DNA of 64,000 nt from Streptoalloteichus tenebrarius (GCF_024171885.1 NZ_JAMTCP010000026.1:1-64000); one strand, 5' to 3'. Shown: positions 42,431-51,751, counted from the stretch's first letter. Program-made: numbers and translations. Notes: a model not told the origin generated them from the sequence alone.

Positions 42431-42460
42431 AATCTAAGGTTCGCGTTGACCGGCACTCAA
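42431..42460 (-). promoter_or_regulatory. Promoter of ddaH
   Basis: - strand TTGAGT (42455-42460), 18-nt spacer, TAGATT (42431-42436), then 7 nt to the ATG: an essentially leaderless transcript. Confidence 0.55.
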
Positions 42461-42479
42461 CGCCGCTTTGTTGCGGCGT
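42460..42479. promoter_or_regulatory. Candidate Lrp operator
   Basis: Inverted repeat ACGCCGC-N6-GCGGCGT in the 75-bp gap between divergent ddaH and the Lrp gene, abutting the ddaH -35. AsnC/Lrp proteins usually bind such sites in divergent gaps. Confidence 0.45.
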
Positions 42480-42498
42480 ATGGGGCAGAATCTTGCGT

Positions 42499-42945
42499 AT
42501 GGACGCCATCGACCAGCGGATCATTTCGTGCCTTGTGGCGGACGCCCGCTCCAGCTACGCCGAGATCGGCGGAGTGGTGGGCCTGTCCGCTCCCGCCGTG
42601 AAGCGCAGGGTGGACAAACTGCTGGACACCGGCGTCCTGCGCGGGTTCACCGCGGTGGTGGACCCCGAGGCCCTCGGCTGGGGGACCGAGGCGTTCATCG
42701 AGGTGCACTGCCGGGGCAACGTCACCCCCGGAGAGATCCGCATCGGCCTGGAGCCCCTGCCCGAGGTCGTCGCGGCCTACACCGTCTCCGGCGCGGCCGA
42801 CGCCATCGTGCACCTGCGCGCCGCCGACATCCACCACCTGGAGAGCGCGCTGGAGCGGCTGCGCGCGGTCGACTTCATCGAGCGCACGGTGTCCACCGTG
42901 GTGCTGTCGCGGCTGCTGGAGCGGCCGCCCGCCCCCGGGGCCTGA
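42499..42945 (+). CDS. Lrp/AsnC-family transcriptional regulator
   Basis: 148 residues, ATG ([20 protein letters not shown]). N-terminal winged HTH with [23 protein letters not shown], then an RAM effector-binding domain ([40 protein letters not shown]). Amino-acid-responsive dimer/octamer regulators of this type typically control the gene they diverge from, here a guanidine/arginine-derivative hydrolase, and themselves. Confidence 0.92.
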   Translation: MDAIDQRIISCLVADARSSYAEIGGVVGLSAPAVKRRVDKLLDTGVLRGFTAVVDPEALGWGTEAFIEVHCRGNVTPGEIRIGLEPLPEVVAAYTVSGAADAIVHLRAADIHHLESALERLRAVDFIERTVSTVVLSRLLERPPAPGA

Positions 42946-43039
42946 CCCCCGCGCGCCCGCCAGGGCCGCGCCACCAGCCCCGCCAGGACGTGGCCCAGGC
43001 CACCTCCCGCGCCCCGCCGCGAGTGGCAAGATCCCCCGC

Positions 43040-43801
43040 ATGAGCGGAGACGTCCTCGTCGAGCGGCGCGGCGGCGTCGCCGTCATCACGGTGAACGACC
43101 CCGACCGGCGCAACGCCCTGACCCTCGACCTGTCGGCGCGGCTCGCGGACGCGGTCGTCGACTGCGCCGAGGACGAGCGGGTCGGGGCGGTCGTCGTGAC
43201 CGGCGCGCCGCCGGCGTTCTGCGCGGGCGCGGACCTGACCGCGTTGGGCGAGGCCCGCGAGGAGGGGCTGCGGCGGATCTACGCCGGGTTCCTCGCGGTG
43301 GCGTCCTGCCCGTTGCCGACGGTGGCCGCGGTGAACGGCGCCGCCGTGGGCGCGGGCCTCAACCTGGCGTTGGCCTGCGACGTGCGGCTGGCCGGCCCCC
43401 GCGCCCGGTTCGACGCGCGGTTCCTCCAGCTCGGCATCCACCCCGGCGGGGGCATGACCTGGATGTTGCAGCGGGTCGTCGGCCCGCAGACCGCCGCCGC
43501 GATGGCGTTGTTCGGCGAGGTGCTGGACGCCGAGGAGGCCGTGCGGGCGGGGCTGGCCCTGCGCGCGGTCGACGGCGAGCCGGAGGCCGTGGTGGACGCC
43601 GCCGTGCGCCTGGCCGCCACCGCCGCGCAGGCGCCGCGCGAGCTGGTGCTGGCCACGAAGCGGACCATGCGCACGACGTCGATGCTCGACGACCACCCCA
43701 CCGCGGTCGAGGTCGAGCTGGCGCCGCAGGTCCGCTCGATGGACAACCCCGCCTTCGCCGAACGGCTCGCCGCGATGAAGGCACGTATCAGCGGCCGCTG
43801 A
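43040..43801 (+). CDS. Enoyl-CoA hydratase/isomerase family protein
   Basis: 253 residues, ATG. Crotonase fold: [20 protein letters not shown], oxyanion hole Ala-Gly in [12 protein letters not shown] and [20 protein letters not shown], catalytic-region [13 protein letters not shown]. The first Glu of classical hydratases (E144-type) is not where expected (HPGGG), so isomerase or hydratase cannot be told apart. A weak CAAGAT box lies 7 nt before the ATG. Substrate unknown. Confidence 0.88.
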   Translation: MSGDVLVERRGGVAVITVNDPDRRNALTLDLSARLADAVVDCAEDERVGAVVVTGAPPAFCAGADLTALGEAREEGLRRIYAGFLAVASCPLPTVAAVNGAAVGAGLNLALACDVRLAGPRARFDARFLQLGIHPGGGMTWMLQRVVGPQTAAAMALFGEVLDAEEAVRAGLALRAVDGEPEAVVDAAVRLAATAAQAPRELVLATKRTMRTTSMLDDHPTAVEVELAPQVRSMDNPAFAERLAAMKARISGR

Positions 43802-43820
43802 CGGCCCCTCCTCCACCACG

Positions 43821-43883
43821 GGCCGTCGGTCGACGCCACGTCGACCGACGCCACGTCGACCGACGCCACGTCGACCGACGGCC
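43821..43883. repeat. Three 15-bp repeats inside a 14-bp inverted repeat
   Basis: Unit CGACGCCACGTCGAC repeats perfectly at 43831, 43846 and 43861. Arms 43821-43834 and 43870-43883 are perfect reverse complements of 14 nt, and each unit junction contains GTCGAC. Starting 20 nt after a stop codon, it could serve as a terminator. Confidence 0.85.
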
Positions 43884-43968
43884 CGGAGCTGGTGACGCCC
43901 CTCGCCGGACGCGTCTTCCCCTTCCGGGAGAAGCGGGAACACGTGCGGCCCGAGGCTTGCCAAACGGG

Positions 43969-43985
43969 TGTTACTCGAAGTAACA
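43969..43985. promoter_or_regulatory. TetR/GntR-type operator palindrome
   Basis: TGTTACT-CGA-AGTAACA, a perfect 7-bp inverted repeat with 3-bp centre and much lower G/C than its surroundings, 305 bp upstream of korA. This is the shape of an actinobacterial TetR-family operator; the regulator is not in view. Confidence 0.5.
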
Positions 43986-44289
43986 GTTTCTTCGGGCCCG
44001 CCCTGGCGCGGGCCGCGGAGTGTGACGCACGTTGCATTGGCCGGTCCGCCCGGTGGGGCGTCCCTACCTTGGAGAGGTGGCGGTGGGGTTGAGCGAGCTC
44101 AGCCCGAGCTCAGACGAGCCCAGCGGCCCCGCCGACGTCGGAACCGGGGCGGGTCTCACCGGCCGGAACGAGATCGAGTGCCGACTACGCTCGTCACCGG
44201 AGCGGGGAAGGCACGCCGGGCCGGCGTGCCGGACATTCGCACGGGTTTCGATGCCCGGCCGACACGCGTGAGAGAGGGACCCCGAGCCC

Positions 44290-46203
44290 ATGACCGCAGA
44301 CGTGGGAAGCAGCCCGAAGGTGTCTCACGGGGCGCCCGCCCCCGGACGACCCACCGAGGTCCGCAAGCTGGACCGGGTCGTCATCCGGTTCGCCGGTGAC
44401 TCCGGCGACGGCATGCAGCTCACCGGTGACCGGTTCACCTCGGAGGCCGCCGCCTTCGGCAACGACCTGGCCACCCTGCCCAACTTCCCCGCCGAGATCC
44501 GCGCCCCCCAGGGCACCCTGCCGGGCGTCTCCAGCTTCCAGCTCCACTTCGCCGACTACGACATCCTCACGCCGGGCGACCGCCCCGACGTGCTCGTCGC
44601 GATGAACCCGGCGGCGCTCAAGGCCAACATCGGCGACCTGCCCCACGGCGGCACGCTGATCGTCAACACCGACGAGTTCACCAAGCGGAACCTGACCAAG
44701 GTCGGGTACGACAGCGACCCGCTGGAGGACGGCTCCCTCGACGCGTACACGGTGCACAAGGTGGCCATGGCCACCCTCACCAGGGGCGCGCTGGAGGAGA
44801 CCGGCCTGACCAAGAAGGACGCGGAGCGCGCGAAGAACATGTTCGCGCTGGGCCTGCTGTCCTGGATGTACCACCGCCCCACCGAGGGCACCGAGCGCTT
44901 CCTGCGGGAGAAGTTCGCCAAGAAGCCGGACATCGCCGAGGCCAACGTCCTGGCCTTCCGCGCCGGGTGGAACTTCGGCGAGACCACCGAGGCGTTCGCC
45001 GTGACCTACGAGGTCGCGCCGGCCAGCCTGCCCCGCGGCACCTACCGGCAGATCACCGGCAACACCGCGCTGGCCTACGGCATCGTCGCCGCCGGACAGC
45101 TCGCCTCGCTGCCGGTGTTCCTCGGCACCTACCCGATCACCCCGGCCTCGGACGTGCTGCACGAGCTGGCCAAGCACAAGAACTTCGGGGTGACCACGTT
45201 CCAGGCCGAGGACGAGATCGCCGGCGTCGGCGCCGCCCTCGGCGCGTCCTTCGGCGGCGCGCTCGGCGTCACCACCACCTCCGGCCCCGGCCTCGCCCTG
45301 AAGTCGGAGACCATCGGCCTGGCCGTCATGACCGAGCTGCCGCTGCTGGTGTGCGACATCCAGCGCGGCGGCCCGTCCACCGGTCTGCCCACCAAGACCG
45401 AGCAGGCCGACCTGCTCCAGGCGATGTTCGGCCGCAACGGCGAGGCCCCGGTGCCGATCATCGCGCCGCGCTCGCCGGCGGACTGCTTCGACGCCGCGGT
45501 CGAGGCCGCGCGCATCGCCCTGACCTACCGCACCCCGGTGCTGCTGCTGTCCGACGGGTACATCGCCAACGGCTCCGAGCCGTGGCTGGTGCCGTCGGTG
45601 GACGAGCTGGCCCCGATCGAGGTCGACTTCGCCACCGAGCCCAACGCCCCGGACGGCTCCGGGGAGTTCTGGCCCTACCTGCGCGACCCGAGGACACTGG
45701 CCCGGCCGTGGGCGGTGCCGGGAACCCCCGGGCTGGAGCACCGCATCGGCGGCCTGGAGAAGGCCGAGGGCAAGGGCAACATCTCCTACGACCCGGACAA
45801 CCACGACCGGATGGTGCGCATCCGGCAGGCGAAGGTCGACGGGATCGCCGTGCCGGACGTGGAGGTCGACGACCCGACAGGGGACGCCGAGCTGCTCGTG
45901 GTCGGCTGGGGCTCCACCTACGGCCCGATCGGCGCGGCCTGCCGCCGGGTCCGCCGGCTCGGCATGACGATCGCCCACGCCCACCTGCGCCACCTCAACC
46001 CGATGCCGCGCAACCTCGGCGACGTGCTGCGCCGGTACCGCCGGGTCGTCGTGCCGGAGATGAACATGGGCCAGCTCGCCATGCTGCTGCGCGCGCGCTA
46101 CCTGGTGGACGCGGTCAGCCACACCAAGGTGGCCGGGCTCCCGTTCAAGGCCGAAGAGCTCCAGGGTGTGTTCACCGAGATCATCAAGGGGGTCGCGGCA
46201 TGA
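44290..46203 (+). CDS. korA: 2-oxoglutarate:ferredoxin oxidoreductase alpha(gamma) subunit
   Basis: 637 residues, ATG (TADVGSSPKVSHGAPAPG). Residues ~25-210 are the gamma domain (RFAGDSGDGMQLTGDRF, FPAEIRAPQGTLPGVSSFQ); ~245-620 the alpha pyrimidine domain (LGTYPITPASDVLHELA, GLALKSETIGLAVMTELPLL). Gamma-alpha fusion is the actinobacterial type (M. tuberculosis Rv2455c). With KorB it makes succinyl-CoA from 2-oxoglutarate, CoA and oxidised ferredoxin, replacing the 2-oxoglutarate dehydrogenase step in the TCA cycle. Overlaps korB by an ATGA. Confidence 0.95.
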   Translation: MTADVGSSPKVSHGAPAPGRPTEVRKLDRVVIRFAGDSGDGMQLTGDRFTSEAAAFGNDLATLPNFPAEIRAPQGTLPGVSSFQLHFADYDILTPGDRPDVLVAMNPAALKANIGDLPHGGTLIVNTDEFTKRNLTKVGYDSDPLEDGSLDAYTVHKVAMATLTRGALEETGLTKKDAERAKNMFALGLLSWMYHRPTEGTERFLREKFAKKPDIAEANVLAFRAGWNFGETTEAFAVTYEVAPASLPRGTYRQITGNTALAYGIVAAGQLASLPVFLGTYPITPASDVLHELAKHKNFGVTTFQAEDEIAGVGAALGASFGGALGVTTTSGPGLALKSETIGLAVMTELPLLVCDIQRGGPSTGLPTKTEQADLLQAMFGRNGEAPVPIIAPRSPADCFDAAVEAARIALTYRTPVLLLSDGYIANGSEPWLVPSVDELAPIEVDFATEPNAPDGSGEFWPYLRDPRTLARPWAVPGTPGLEHRIGGLEKAEGKGNISYDPDNHDRMVRIRQAKVDGIAVPDVEVDDPTGDAELLVVGWGSTYGPIGAACRRVRRLGMTIAHAHLRHLNPMPRNLGDVLRRYRRVVVPEMNMGQLAMLLRARYLVDAVSHTKVAGLPFKAEELQGVFTEIIKGVAA

Positions 46204-47267
46204 CGGCGATCGACCTGGGCCTGCCCACGCTCGGCGGGCTGGAGGGCGTCCCGACCACCGACGCCAGGCAGACCGCGAAGGACTTCACCAGCGACCAGGA
46301 GGTCCGCTGGTGCCCGGGGTGCGGTGACTACGCGATCCTCGCCGCGGTGCGCTCGTTCCTGCCGGAACTGGGCCTGCGCCGGGAGAACATCGTGTTCGTC
46401 TCCGGCATCGGCTGCTCCTCGCGCTTCCCGTACTACATGAACACCTACGGGATGCACTCCATCCACGGCCGCGCCCCGGCCATCGCGACCGGGCTGTCGG
46501 TCTCCCGGCCCGACCTGTCGGTCTGGGTCGTGACCGGTGACGGCGACGGGCTGTCGATCGGCGGCAACCACCTGGTGCACGCGCTGCGCCGCAACGTCAA
46601 CCTCAAGATCCTGCTGTTCAACAACCGGATCTACGGGCTGACCAAGGGCCAGTACTCGCCCACCTCCGAGGTCGGCAAGGTCACCAAGTCGACCCCGATG
46701 GGCTCGCTGGACCACCCGTTCAACCCGGTGTCGCTCGCGCTGGGCGCGGAGGGCACGTTCGTGGCCCGCGCCCTGGACTCCGACCGCAAGCAGCTCACCG
46801 AGGTGCTGCGGGCCGCGGCCCAGCACCGGGGCTCGGCGCTCGTGGAGATCTACCAGAACTGCCCGATCTTCAACGACGGCGCGTTCGACGTCCTGAAGGA
46901 GCCCGGCGAGCGGGAGCGGCGGATCGTCCCGCTCCGGCAGGGCGAGCCGATCCGGTTCGGCGCCGACGGCGAGTACGGCGTGGTGCGGGACCCGGCGACC
47001 GGCTCCCTCCAGGTGCGCAAGGTGGCCGAGGTCGGCGAGGCCGCGCTGGTCGTGCACGACGCCACGCGGGACGACCCGTCCTACGCCTTCGCCCTGTCGC
47101 GACTGGGCGGGCAGGACCTGGACTACACCGTCACCGGCGTGTTCCGGTCCGTCGACCGCCCGAGCTACGACGACCTGGCTCGGGCCCAGGTCGAGCAGGC
47201 CAGGACGGCCAAGCCGGCCGACCTGGGCGCGCTCCTGCGCGGCAAGGACACCTGGACCGTCGAGTAG
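46200..47267 (+). CDS. korB: 2-oxoglutarate:ferredoxin oxidoreductase beta subunit
   Basis: 355 residues, ATG 46200 overlapping the korA stop. Thiamine-diphosphate half: VRWCPGCGDYAILAAVRSF, the iron-sulfur Cys residues (CPGC, GIGCSSRFPYYMNTYG, NCPIFNDGAF), and the TPP/Mg motif VTGDGDGLSIGGNHLVHALR. The C-terminal ~70 residues are typical of the actinobacterial subgroup. Electrons go to ferredoxin, which needs a reoxidation route. Confidence 0.96.
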   Translation: MTAIDLGLPTLGGLEGVPTTDARQTAKDFTSDQEVRWCPGCGDYAILAAVRSFLPELGLRRENIVFVSGIGCSSRFPYYMNTYGMHSIHGRAPAIATGLSVSRPDLSVWVVTGDGDGLSIGGNHLVHALRRNVNLKILLFNNRIYGLTKGQYSPTSEVGKVTKSTPMGSLDHPFNPVSLALGAEGTFVARALDSDRKQLTEVLRAAAQHRGSALVEIYQNCPIFNDGAFDVLKEPGERERRIVPLRQGEPIRFGADGEYGVVRDPATGSLQVRKVAEVGEAALVVHDATRDDPSYAFALSRLGGQDLDYTVTGVFRSVDRPSYDDLARAQVEQARTAKPADLGALLRGKDTWTVE

Positions 47268-47296
47268 CGGGAAAGCGCCTCCACCGAGGCGGTCGA

Positions 47297-47331
47297 CGAG
47301 GCGCCTGGCCGGCATCCGGCCAGGCGCCTCG
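47297..47331 (+). terminator. Terminator after korB
   Basis: Perfect 15-16-bp stem (47298-47312 with 47316-47330) with CAT loop, 30 nt after the stop. Confidence 0.88.
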
Positions 47332-47468
47332 CGCGTTTCGGCGACCGGCGACCGGCGAACCACGGAGCAGGGCACGCCGGCCGGGGATTCGACGGGCGCG
47401 GACAGAGTGCGGCCCGAACAGCGAGGCGGGCGCCCCCGGGAGGGGACGCCCGCCTGCGACGTTCCGTA

Positions 47469-50400
47469 CTAGCGCGGCTGGTTCCAGGCGCGGAAACCGG
47501 CGCGCTCGGCGTCCTCCGGACCGCGGAACCACACCTCAGCCCTGGTGCGGGCGTAGTACGGCGACTCGGCGGTGTGGAACAACATCGACGAGGCGCTCGC
47601 CTTCACCCGGAACTCCGGCCCGGGAGCCGAGCCGTCCGGGTTCGGCAACGCCGATCCCGGCCCGAACGGCGACGGCGTCGCCGTCGTCGGGCGCGGCGCG
47701 GCCGAGCCGTTCTCGGCGGGCCGGGCGGCGGACGGCGCGGCCTCGGCCGCCTGCGGCGTCGGCCGCTTCGGCAGCGGCGCGGACGGCTGCGGGGCCGGCT
47801 GCGGACCCGTCCACCCCGCGCCGGCGGGCGTGGCCGGCGCGCCGCTGGGCCACGACGCCGCGGACTGCGGCACCGGGGCCTCCTGGCGCGGCTGCGCCGC
47901 CGGCCGCTCGGCCGGAGCGGGCGCGGCCTGCTGCGGGTGGGCCGAGGGCGGCTGGGCGGGCGCGGCCGGCGCGCCCCGCTGCGGCAGCGGCGGCGTGGGC
48001 GCGGCCGACCTGGCGGCCTCCGGGTCCACCACCGGCTCGAACAGCGAGCGCTGACGCTCGGCCTCGACGGCCGGCACTGCCGGCGCGGTGGGCGCCGGCG
48101 GCGGCGCGACCGGCTGTGCCGGCGGCGGGGACGCGACCTGCGGCGGCTGGGGCTGTCCCGGCTGTCCCGGCTGTCCCGGCTGTCCCGGCGCGGCCTGGGC
48201 CGGCGAGGGCGGCACCGGGGCCTGGCCGCCCAGCGGGGGCTGCGGCGGGGCCGCCGCCTCCTGGGGCGGGGTGGCCGGGCGCTCCGAGCGGAAGGCCGCG
48301 GCCAGCCCGTTCCCCTGCCGCTCGCCCTGCGGCGCCCACGGCTCACGGGCCGGGGACGCCGCCCCGGCGGAGGTGGACGGGTCCACCGGCGCGTTCGCCG
48401 GCGTCGGCTCGGTCGGCGACGGCGCGGGGGCCGTGAACCCGGCGGCGGCCGGCGGCCGCTGCTCGTACCGGCCCTGGCCGGGCTCCGCGTCCCGGCGCGC
48501 CTGGTCGGCCCACGGCTCGCCCTCGGCGGGACCCCGCGACGGGGTCGGCTCCTGGCCGGCCCCGCGCTCGCCGACCAGCGGCTCGGGCAGTTCCTTCTCG
48601 GCACGCGCCCCGCTCGGCGTCCGGCGCTCGGACTCCGCGCCGGCCAGGCCGATCAGCTCGTCGTGCGTGGGCAGGGACGGCATCTCCGTGTTCTCGTGCA
48701 CGGTGTCCTCCCGGTCTCGGGAAGCAGGCCCGATCCGGTCCCACGGCGCGGAGGTCGCCGGCGTGACGGGCTCGTCCGCCCCGGCCTCGGCCGCGCGCTC
48801 CGCCTCCGCGGCGCGCGCCTCGGCGCGGCTGGTGGCCTCCGCCTGGTAGGGCTCGTCCTCGTCGCGGTCCACGAGCGCCTCGACCCCGAGGCCGGAGTCG
48901 GTGCGCGCGTGCCGCGCGCGGCCGGCGGCCTGCTCCTCGGCCGCCGTCGTGGCGGCCAGTTCGTCCTCGGCGATCTCCTGGTCGATCAGCTCCCGCTCGG
49001 TCAGGGTGTGCTCGACCGGCTCCCCGAACTCGCCGGAGTCGACCCCGCCGGCCCGCCGCACCTGCTCGGCGATCATCGCGGCGGACACCGGACCGGTCCG
49101 CTCCGCCTCGGGTTCGAGCTCGTCCTCCTCGACGCCGGCCGGCGGCTCGGCCTCGACCAGCTCCGGCTCCGGCGGGGCGTGCATCTCCCCCGCGACCGGC
49201 CGCCGCGGCTCGCCGCCCCGCGGCTCCGTCGGGTAACGACCGCCCGCCGGCTCCGCGGGCGCGGACGGGCCGGACTCGGCGGGGGCCGGCTCCGGTCCCG
49301 GCGGCGGCTCGACGCCGCCCTGCCCGGTCAGCGGCTGCCACTGCTCGTCCAACCGGGCCCGCTCGTAGGTGGCGGGCTCGTCCACGACGGCCGGGCGCGG
49401 GGCCGGCGTCACCCACTGGTCGACGTCGGGCATCCCGCCCAGCCCCTGACCGCCCAGCCCCTGACCGCCCGGTCCCTGGCCGCCCGCCGTGATCTCGTCC
49501 TCGGTCCCGCCCTGCTGGTCCGCGGGGCGCGACGGCCCGTCGAACGGCCGGGCCGGCCGCTCCTCGGCCGCGCCGGCGGCCGGCGGCCGGGGCTCGCCCG
49601 CCGCCCACGGCGTCGCGGGGCGCTCCGGCTCCCTGCCCACGCCGAAGCCCATCGGCGGGACGCTGACCCGGCGCGCCGCCGGGCGCGGCTGGGCGGGCTC
49701 GGCGGGCCCGGCGGGCTCGGCGTGACCAGCCTGATCGGCGCGGTCGGCGCGGTCGGCGCGGTCGGCATGGTCGGCACGTTCGGCACGGTCGCCGCGGCTC
49801 CCGCCGTTCGGGCTCACGCCCTCGACGCCGCCCAGCGCCGCCGCGATCGACTCCCCGCCCGGCGGCGGGGCCTCCGAGGGGAACGGCGTCGGCTCGGCGG
49901 GCCGGGGGAAGCCCAGGTCGCCGCGGTCGCGGGCAGGGGTCCGCTCGCGGGCTGGCTCACGCGGCGCGGTCTCGGGCCGGGCGGCCCGCTCCTCCGGCGC
50001 GGCGCCGATCCCGGCGCCCGGGGCGTCGTGCTGGGCCGGGATGACCGTGGTCGCCTCCGTCATCCCCACTGCCCCGGTCGCGTCGGCGGCCGGGACGCCG
50101 GGGACGGGTCCGGCGACGGCGGGACGCGGAGGGGTGGGAGGCTCGACCGGCGCCTCCGGCGCGGTCCCCCTCCTGGCCTCCCCCGCCGTCTCTCCCGCGG
50201 GCCCCGCCGCGTGGTCCGCCACCGGTTCCGGGGGCGCCTCGGCGCCCCACGGCTCGACCCGGGGCGCGGAGCCGGCCAACGGGGCCGGCGCGGCGCGGGG
50301 TCCCACGCCGGGCTCGGCGTGGTCCTCCTGGTCGAGGTAGCCCTCGTGCGACCCGGACAGCGCGGGCTGTGCCGGGCCCTGGTCCGCCAGCTCGGCGAGC

Positions 50401-50501
50401 CGCCGGCGCGCCGGGCGGGCGAACAACAGCCAGGTGATGAGCGCTCCGGCCAGGAACGCCACCGCGCTCCACAGCCAGACCTGCCCGAACAGCCACGTCA
50501 C
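47469..50501 (-). CDS. Giant disordered membrane-anchored protein with C-terminal sunset (ArfC-type) domain
   Basis: 1010 residues, GTG 50501. One N-terminal transmembrane segment (about residues 9-27, VWLWSAVAFLAGALITWLLF) then RPARRR. Residues ~45-950 are low complexity, rich in Pro, Ala, Glu and Gly, with Asp-rich and DRADRADRAD-type repeats and no predicted fold. The last ~45 residues (EFRVKASASSMLFHTAESPY, ARTRAEVWFRGPEDAERAGF) form the small sunset domain of ArfC-like channel accessory proteins. It follows the ArfA-like gene by 12 nt. Mycobacterial ArfC is under 200 residues, so the linker expansion is striking. Confidence 0.75.
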   Translation of the reverse strand: MTWLFGQVWLWSAVAFLAGALITWLLFARPARRRLAELADQGPAQPALSGSHEGYLDQEDHAEPGVGPRAAPAPLAGSAPRVEPWGAEAPPEPVADHAAGPAGETAGEARRGTAPEAPVEPPTPPRPAVAGPVPGVPAADATGAVGMTEATTVIPAQHDAPGAGIGAAPEERAARPETAPREPARERTPARDRGDLGFPRPAEPTPFPSEAPPPGGESIAAALGGVEGVSPNGGSRGDRAERADHADRADRADRADQAGHAEPAGPAEPAQPRPAARRVSVPPMGFGVGREPERPATPWAAGEPRPPAAGAAEERPARPFDGPSRPADQQGGTEDEITAGGQGPGGQGLGGQGLGGMPDVDQWVTPAPRPAVVDEPATYERARLDEQWQPLTGQGGVEPPPGPEPAPAESGPSAPAEPAGGRYPTEPRGGEPRRPVAGEMHAPPEPELVEAEPPAGVEEDELEPEAERTGPVSAAMIAEQVRRAGGVDSGEFGEPVEHTLTERELIDQEIAEDELAATTAAEEQAAGRARHARTDSGLGVEALVDRDEDEPYQAEATSRAEARAAEAERAAEAGADEPVTPATSAPWDRIGPASRDREDTVHENTEMPSLPTHDELIGLAGAESERRTPSGARAEKELPEPLVGERGAGQEPTPSRGPAEGEPWADQARRDAEPGQGRYEQRPPAAAGFTAPAPSPTEPTPANAPVDPSTSAGAASPAREPWAPQGERQGNGLAAAFRSERPATPPQEAAAPPQPPLGGQAPVPPSPAQAAPGQPGQPGQPGQPQPPQVASPPPAQPVAPPPAPTAPAVPAVEAERQRSLFEPVVDPEAARSAAPTPPLPQRGAPAAPAQPPSAHPQQAAPAPAERPAAQPRQEAPVPQSAASWPSGAPATPAGAGWTGPQPAPQPSAPLPKRPTPQAAEAAPSAARPAENGSAAPRPTTATPSPFGPGSALPNPDGSAPGPEFRVKASASSMLFHTAESPYYARTRAEVWFRGPEDAERAGFRAWNQPR

Positions 50502-50513
50502 GGGAAGTCCCTC

Positions 50514-51707
50514 CTACCGTACGGTGATCTCGACCCGACGGTTCGCCGCCTTGCCCTCTTGCGAGTTGTTGTCAGCCCTGGGCCGAGCGTCACCGAACCC
50601 CTTGGCCACGATCCGCTCCGCCGGCAGGCCCTGGCGGACGAGCTTGTCACGGACAGCGTCGGCGCGCTGCTGGCTCAGCCGAAGCGCGTTGCTCTCCCCT
50701 CCGGGCCCGGCCGCCACGTGCCCACCGACCTCAACGGTGCGGTCGGACACGCCACGCAGCAACTGGGCGACCTGGCGCACGCTCTCCGCGCCCTCGGCGG
50801 TGAGCACCGCGCTGTTCGGCAGGAACGTGATCGGGTGCTCGATCAACATCCGGTCCAGTTGTTCCTGCGTAGCCCCGGTTTCCAGGGCCTGGGCAGATCC
50901 GTCCCTGGTCACCACGAGCTGGCTGTGCACCTCCACTCCGGGCAGCGCGTGCCGGACCGCCTCCTCGATACGGCCACGGCTGGTCGGATCCGGGACTGTA
51001 CCGGTCAGGGTGACCCCCAACAGTGTCCACGACACCGTGCGTTCGCCGGGAACCGTGCTCGCGGCGCGGGCGAGTTCCCCGAAGGCGGCGGGTGGTCCCG
51101 GCATCGGGGCGGAGGAGACGACCTGGAGTCCGGGCACGACCGCGCGGCCGCACGCGTGCTCGACCGCGGCCAGGACCTCGTCCCGCGCGGTCTCGTCCGG
51201 CACGGCGCCCATCACGGCGACGCGGTCGCCGGTGAACGTCATCGTCACCGGCTCGACCTGGGTCCTCGGCGGCGGCGCGACGGGCGCGGCCTCGCTGACC
51301 CGCACCGAGCGGACGCCGTCCACGGCCTGCACGACCTGGCGGGCCTGCTCGCCCCGGCCGGCGGGGACGTCGACCACCTCGCCGTCGCGGCCGTCGAAGG
51401 ACACCCGGCCGCCGACGCCGGCGACGCGGAGGGCGTGGCTCGCGCGCTCCGTGAGCTCCCGTTGGACGCGTTGCCCGGTGGTGGCGGTGGCGGCTCCCGC
51501 GACGGCGGCGGGGCAGAGCACCGCCGCGAGCAGCCAGCCGACCCACGCCGCCCGGTCCCCCCGGCGGCGGCGCCACTGAAGTTGATCTTCTCCGTCGCGG
51601 TCCCGGTCGGAATGCGGGGGCTTGCCCACTGCCGGGCCTCCGTTCCGGTGCGCGTTCCAGGCGGTACCCATTTCACCCGATTGCGCCGGGTGATCGAACC
51701 GGCCCAT
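50514..51707 (-). CDS. arfA: ArfA/OmpATb-like protein: BON-type domains plus OmpA peptidoglycan-binding domain
   Basis: 397 residues from ATG 51707 with GGGAG 10 nt upstream; ATG 51671 is an alternative. One transmembrane segment near residues 53-75 (AAWVGWLLAAVLCPAAVAGA), then two BON-like repeats (~80-260, e.g. GEQARQVVQAVDGVRSVRV) and an OmpA-like C-terminal domain (ITFLPNSAVLTAEGAESVRQ, NALRLSQQRADAVRDKLV, GDARPRADNNSQEGKAANRR; the last carries the Arg contacting peptidoglycan). Matches M. tuberculosis ArfA, part of an operon for ammonia release at low pH. Divergent from rarD with a 50-bp gap. Confidence 0.87.
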   Translation of the reverse strand: MGRFDHPAQSGEMGTAWNAHRNGGPAVGKPPHSDRDRDGEDQLQWRRRRGDRAAWVGWLLAAVLCPAAVAGAATATTGQRVQRELTERASHALRVAGVGGRVSFDGRDGEVVDVPAGRGEQARQVVQAVDGVRSVRVSEAAPVAPPPRTQVEPVTMTFTGDRVAVMGAVPDETARDEVLAAVEHACGRAVVPGLQVVSSAPMPGPPAAFGELARAASTVPGERTVSWTLLGVTLTGTVPDPTSRGRIEEAVRHALPGVEVHSQLVVTRDGSAQALETGATQEQLDRMLIEHPITFLPNSAVLTAEGAESVRQVAQLLRGVSDRTVEVGGHVAAGPGGESNALRLSQQRADAVRDKLVRQGLPAERIVAKGFGDARPRADNNSQEGKAANRRVEITVR

Positions 51708-51745
51708 GTCGGGTCACTCCCCGGCGGCATTGTGGACACGCCCCG

Positions 51746-51751
51746 TAAGCT
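51746..51751 (+). promoter_or_regulatory. -10 box for leaderless rarD transcript
   Basis: TAAGCT, exactly 6 nt before the GTG at 51758; no ribosome site. Confidence 0.45.

Larger units (their letters stand above)
43802..44289. other. Regulatory gap upstream of korA
   Basis: 488 bp without a convincing gene. It holds a 15-bp tandem repeat flanked by inverted arms just after the enoyl-CoA hydratase stop, and a TetR-type palindrome about 300 bp before korA. Confidence 0.6.
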
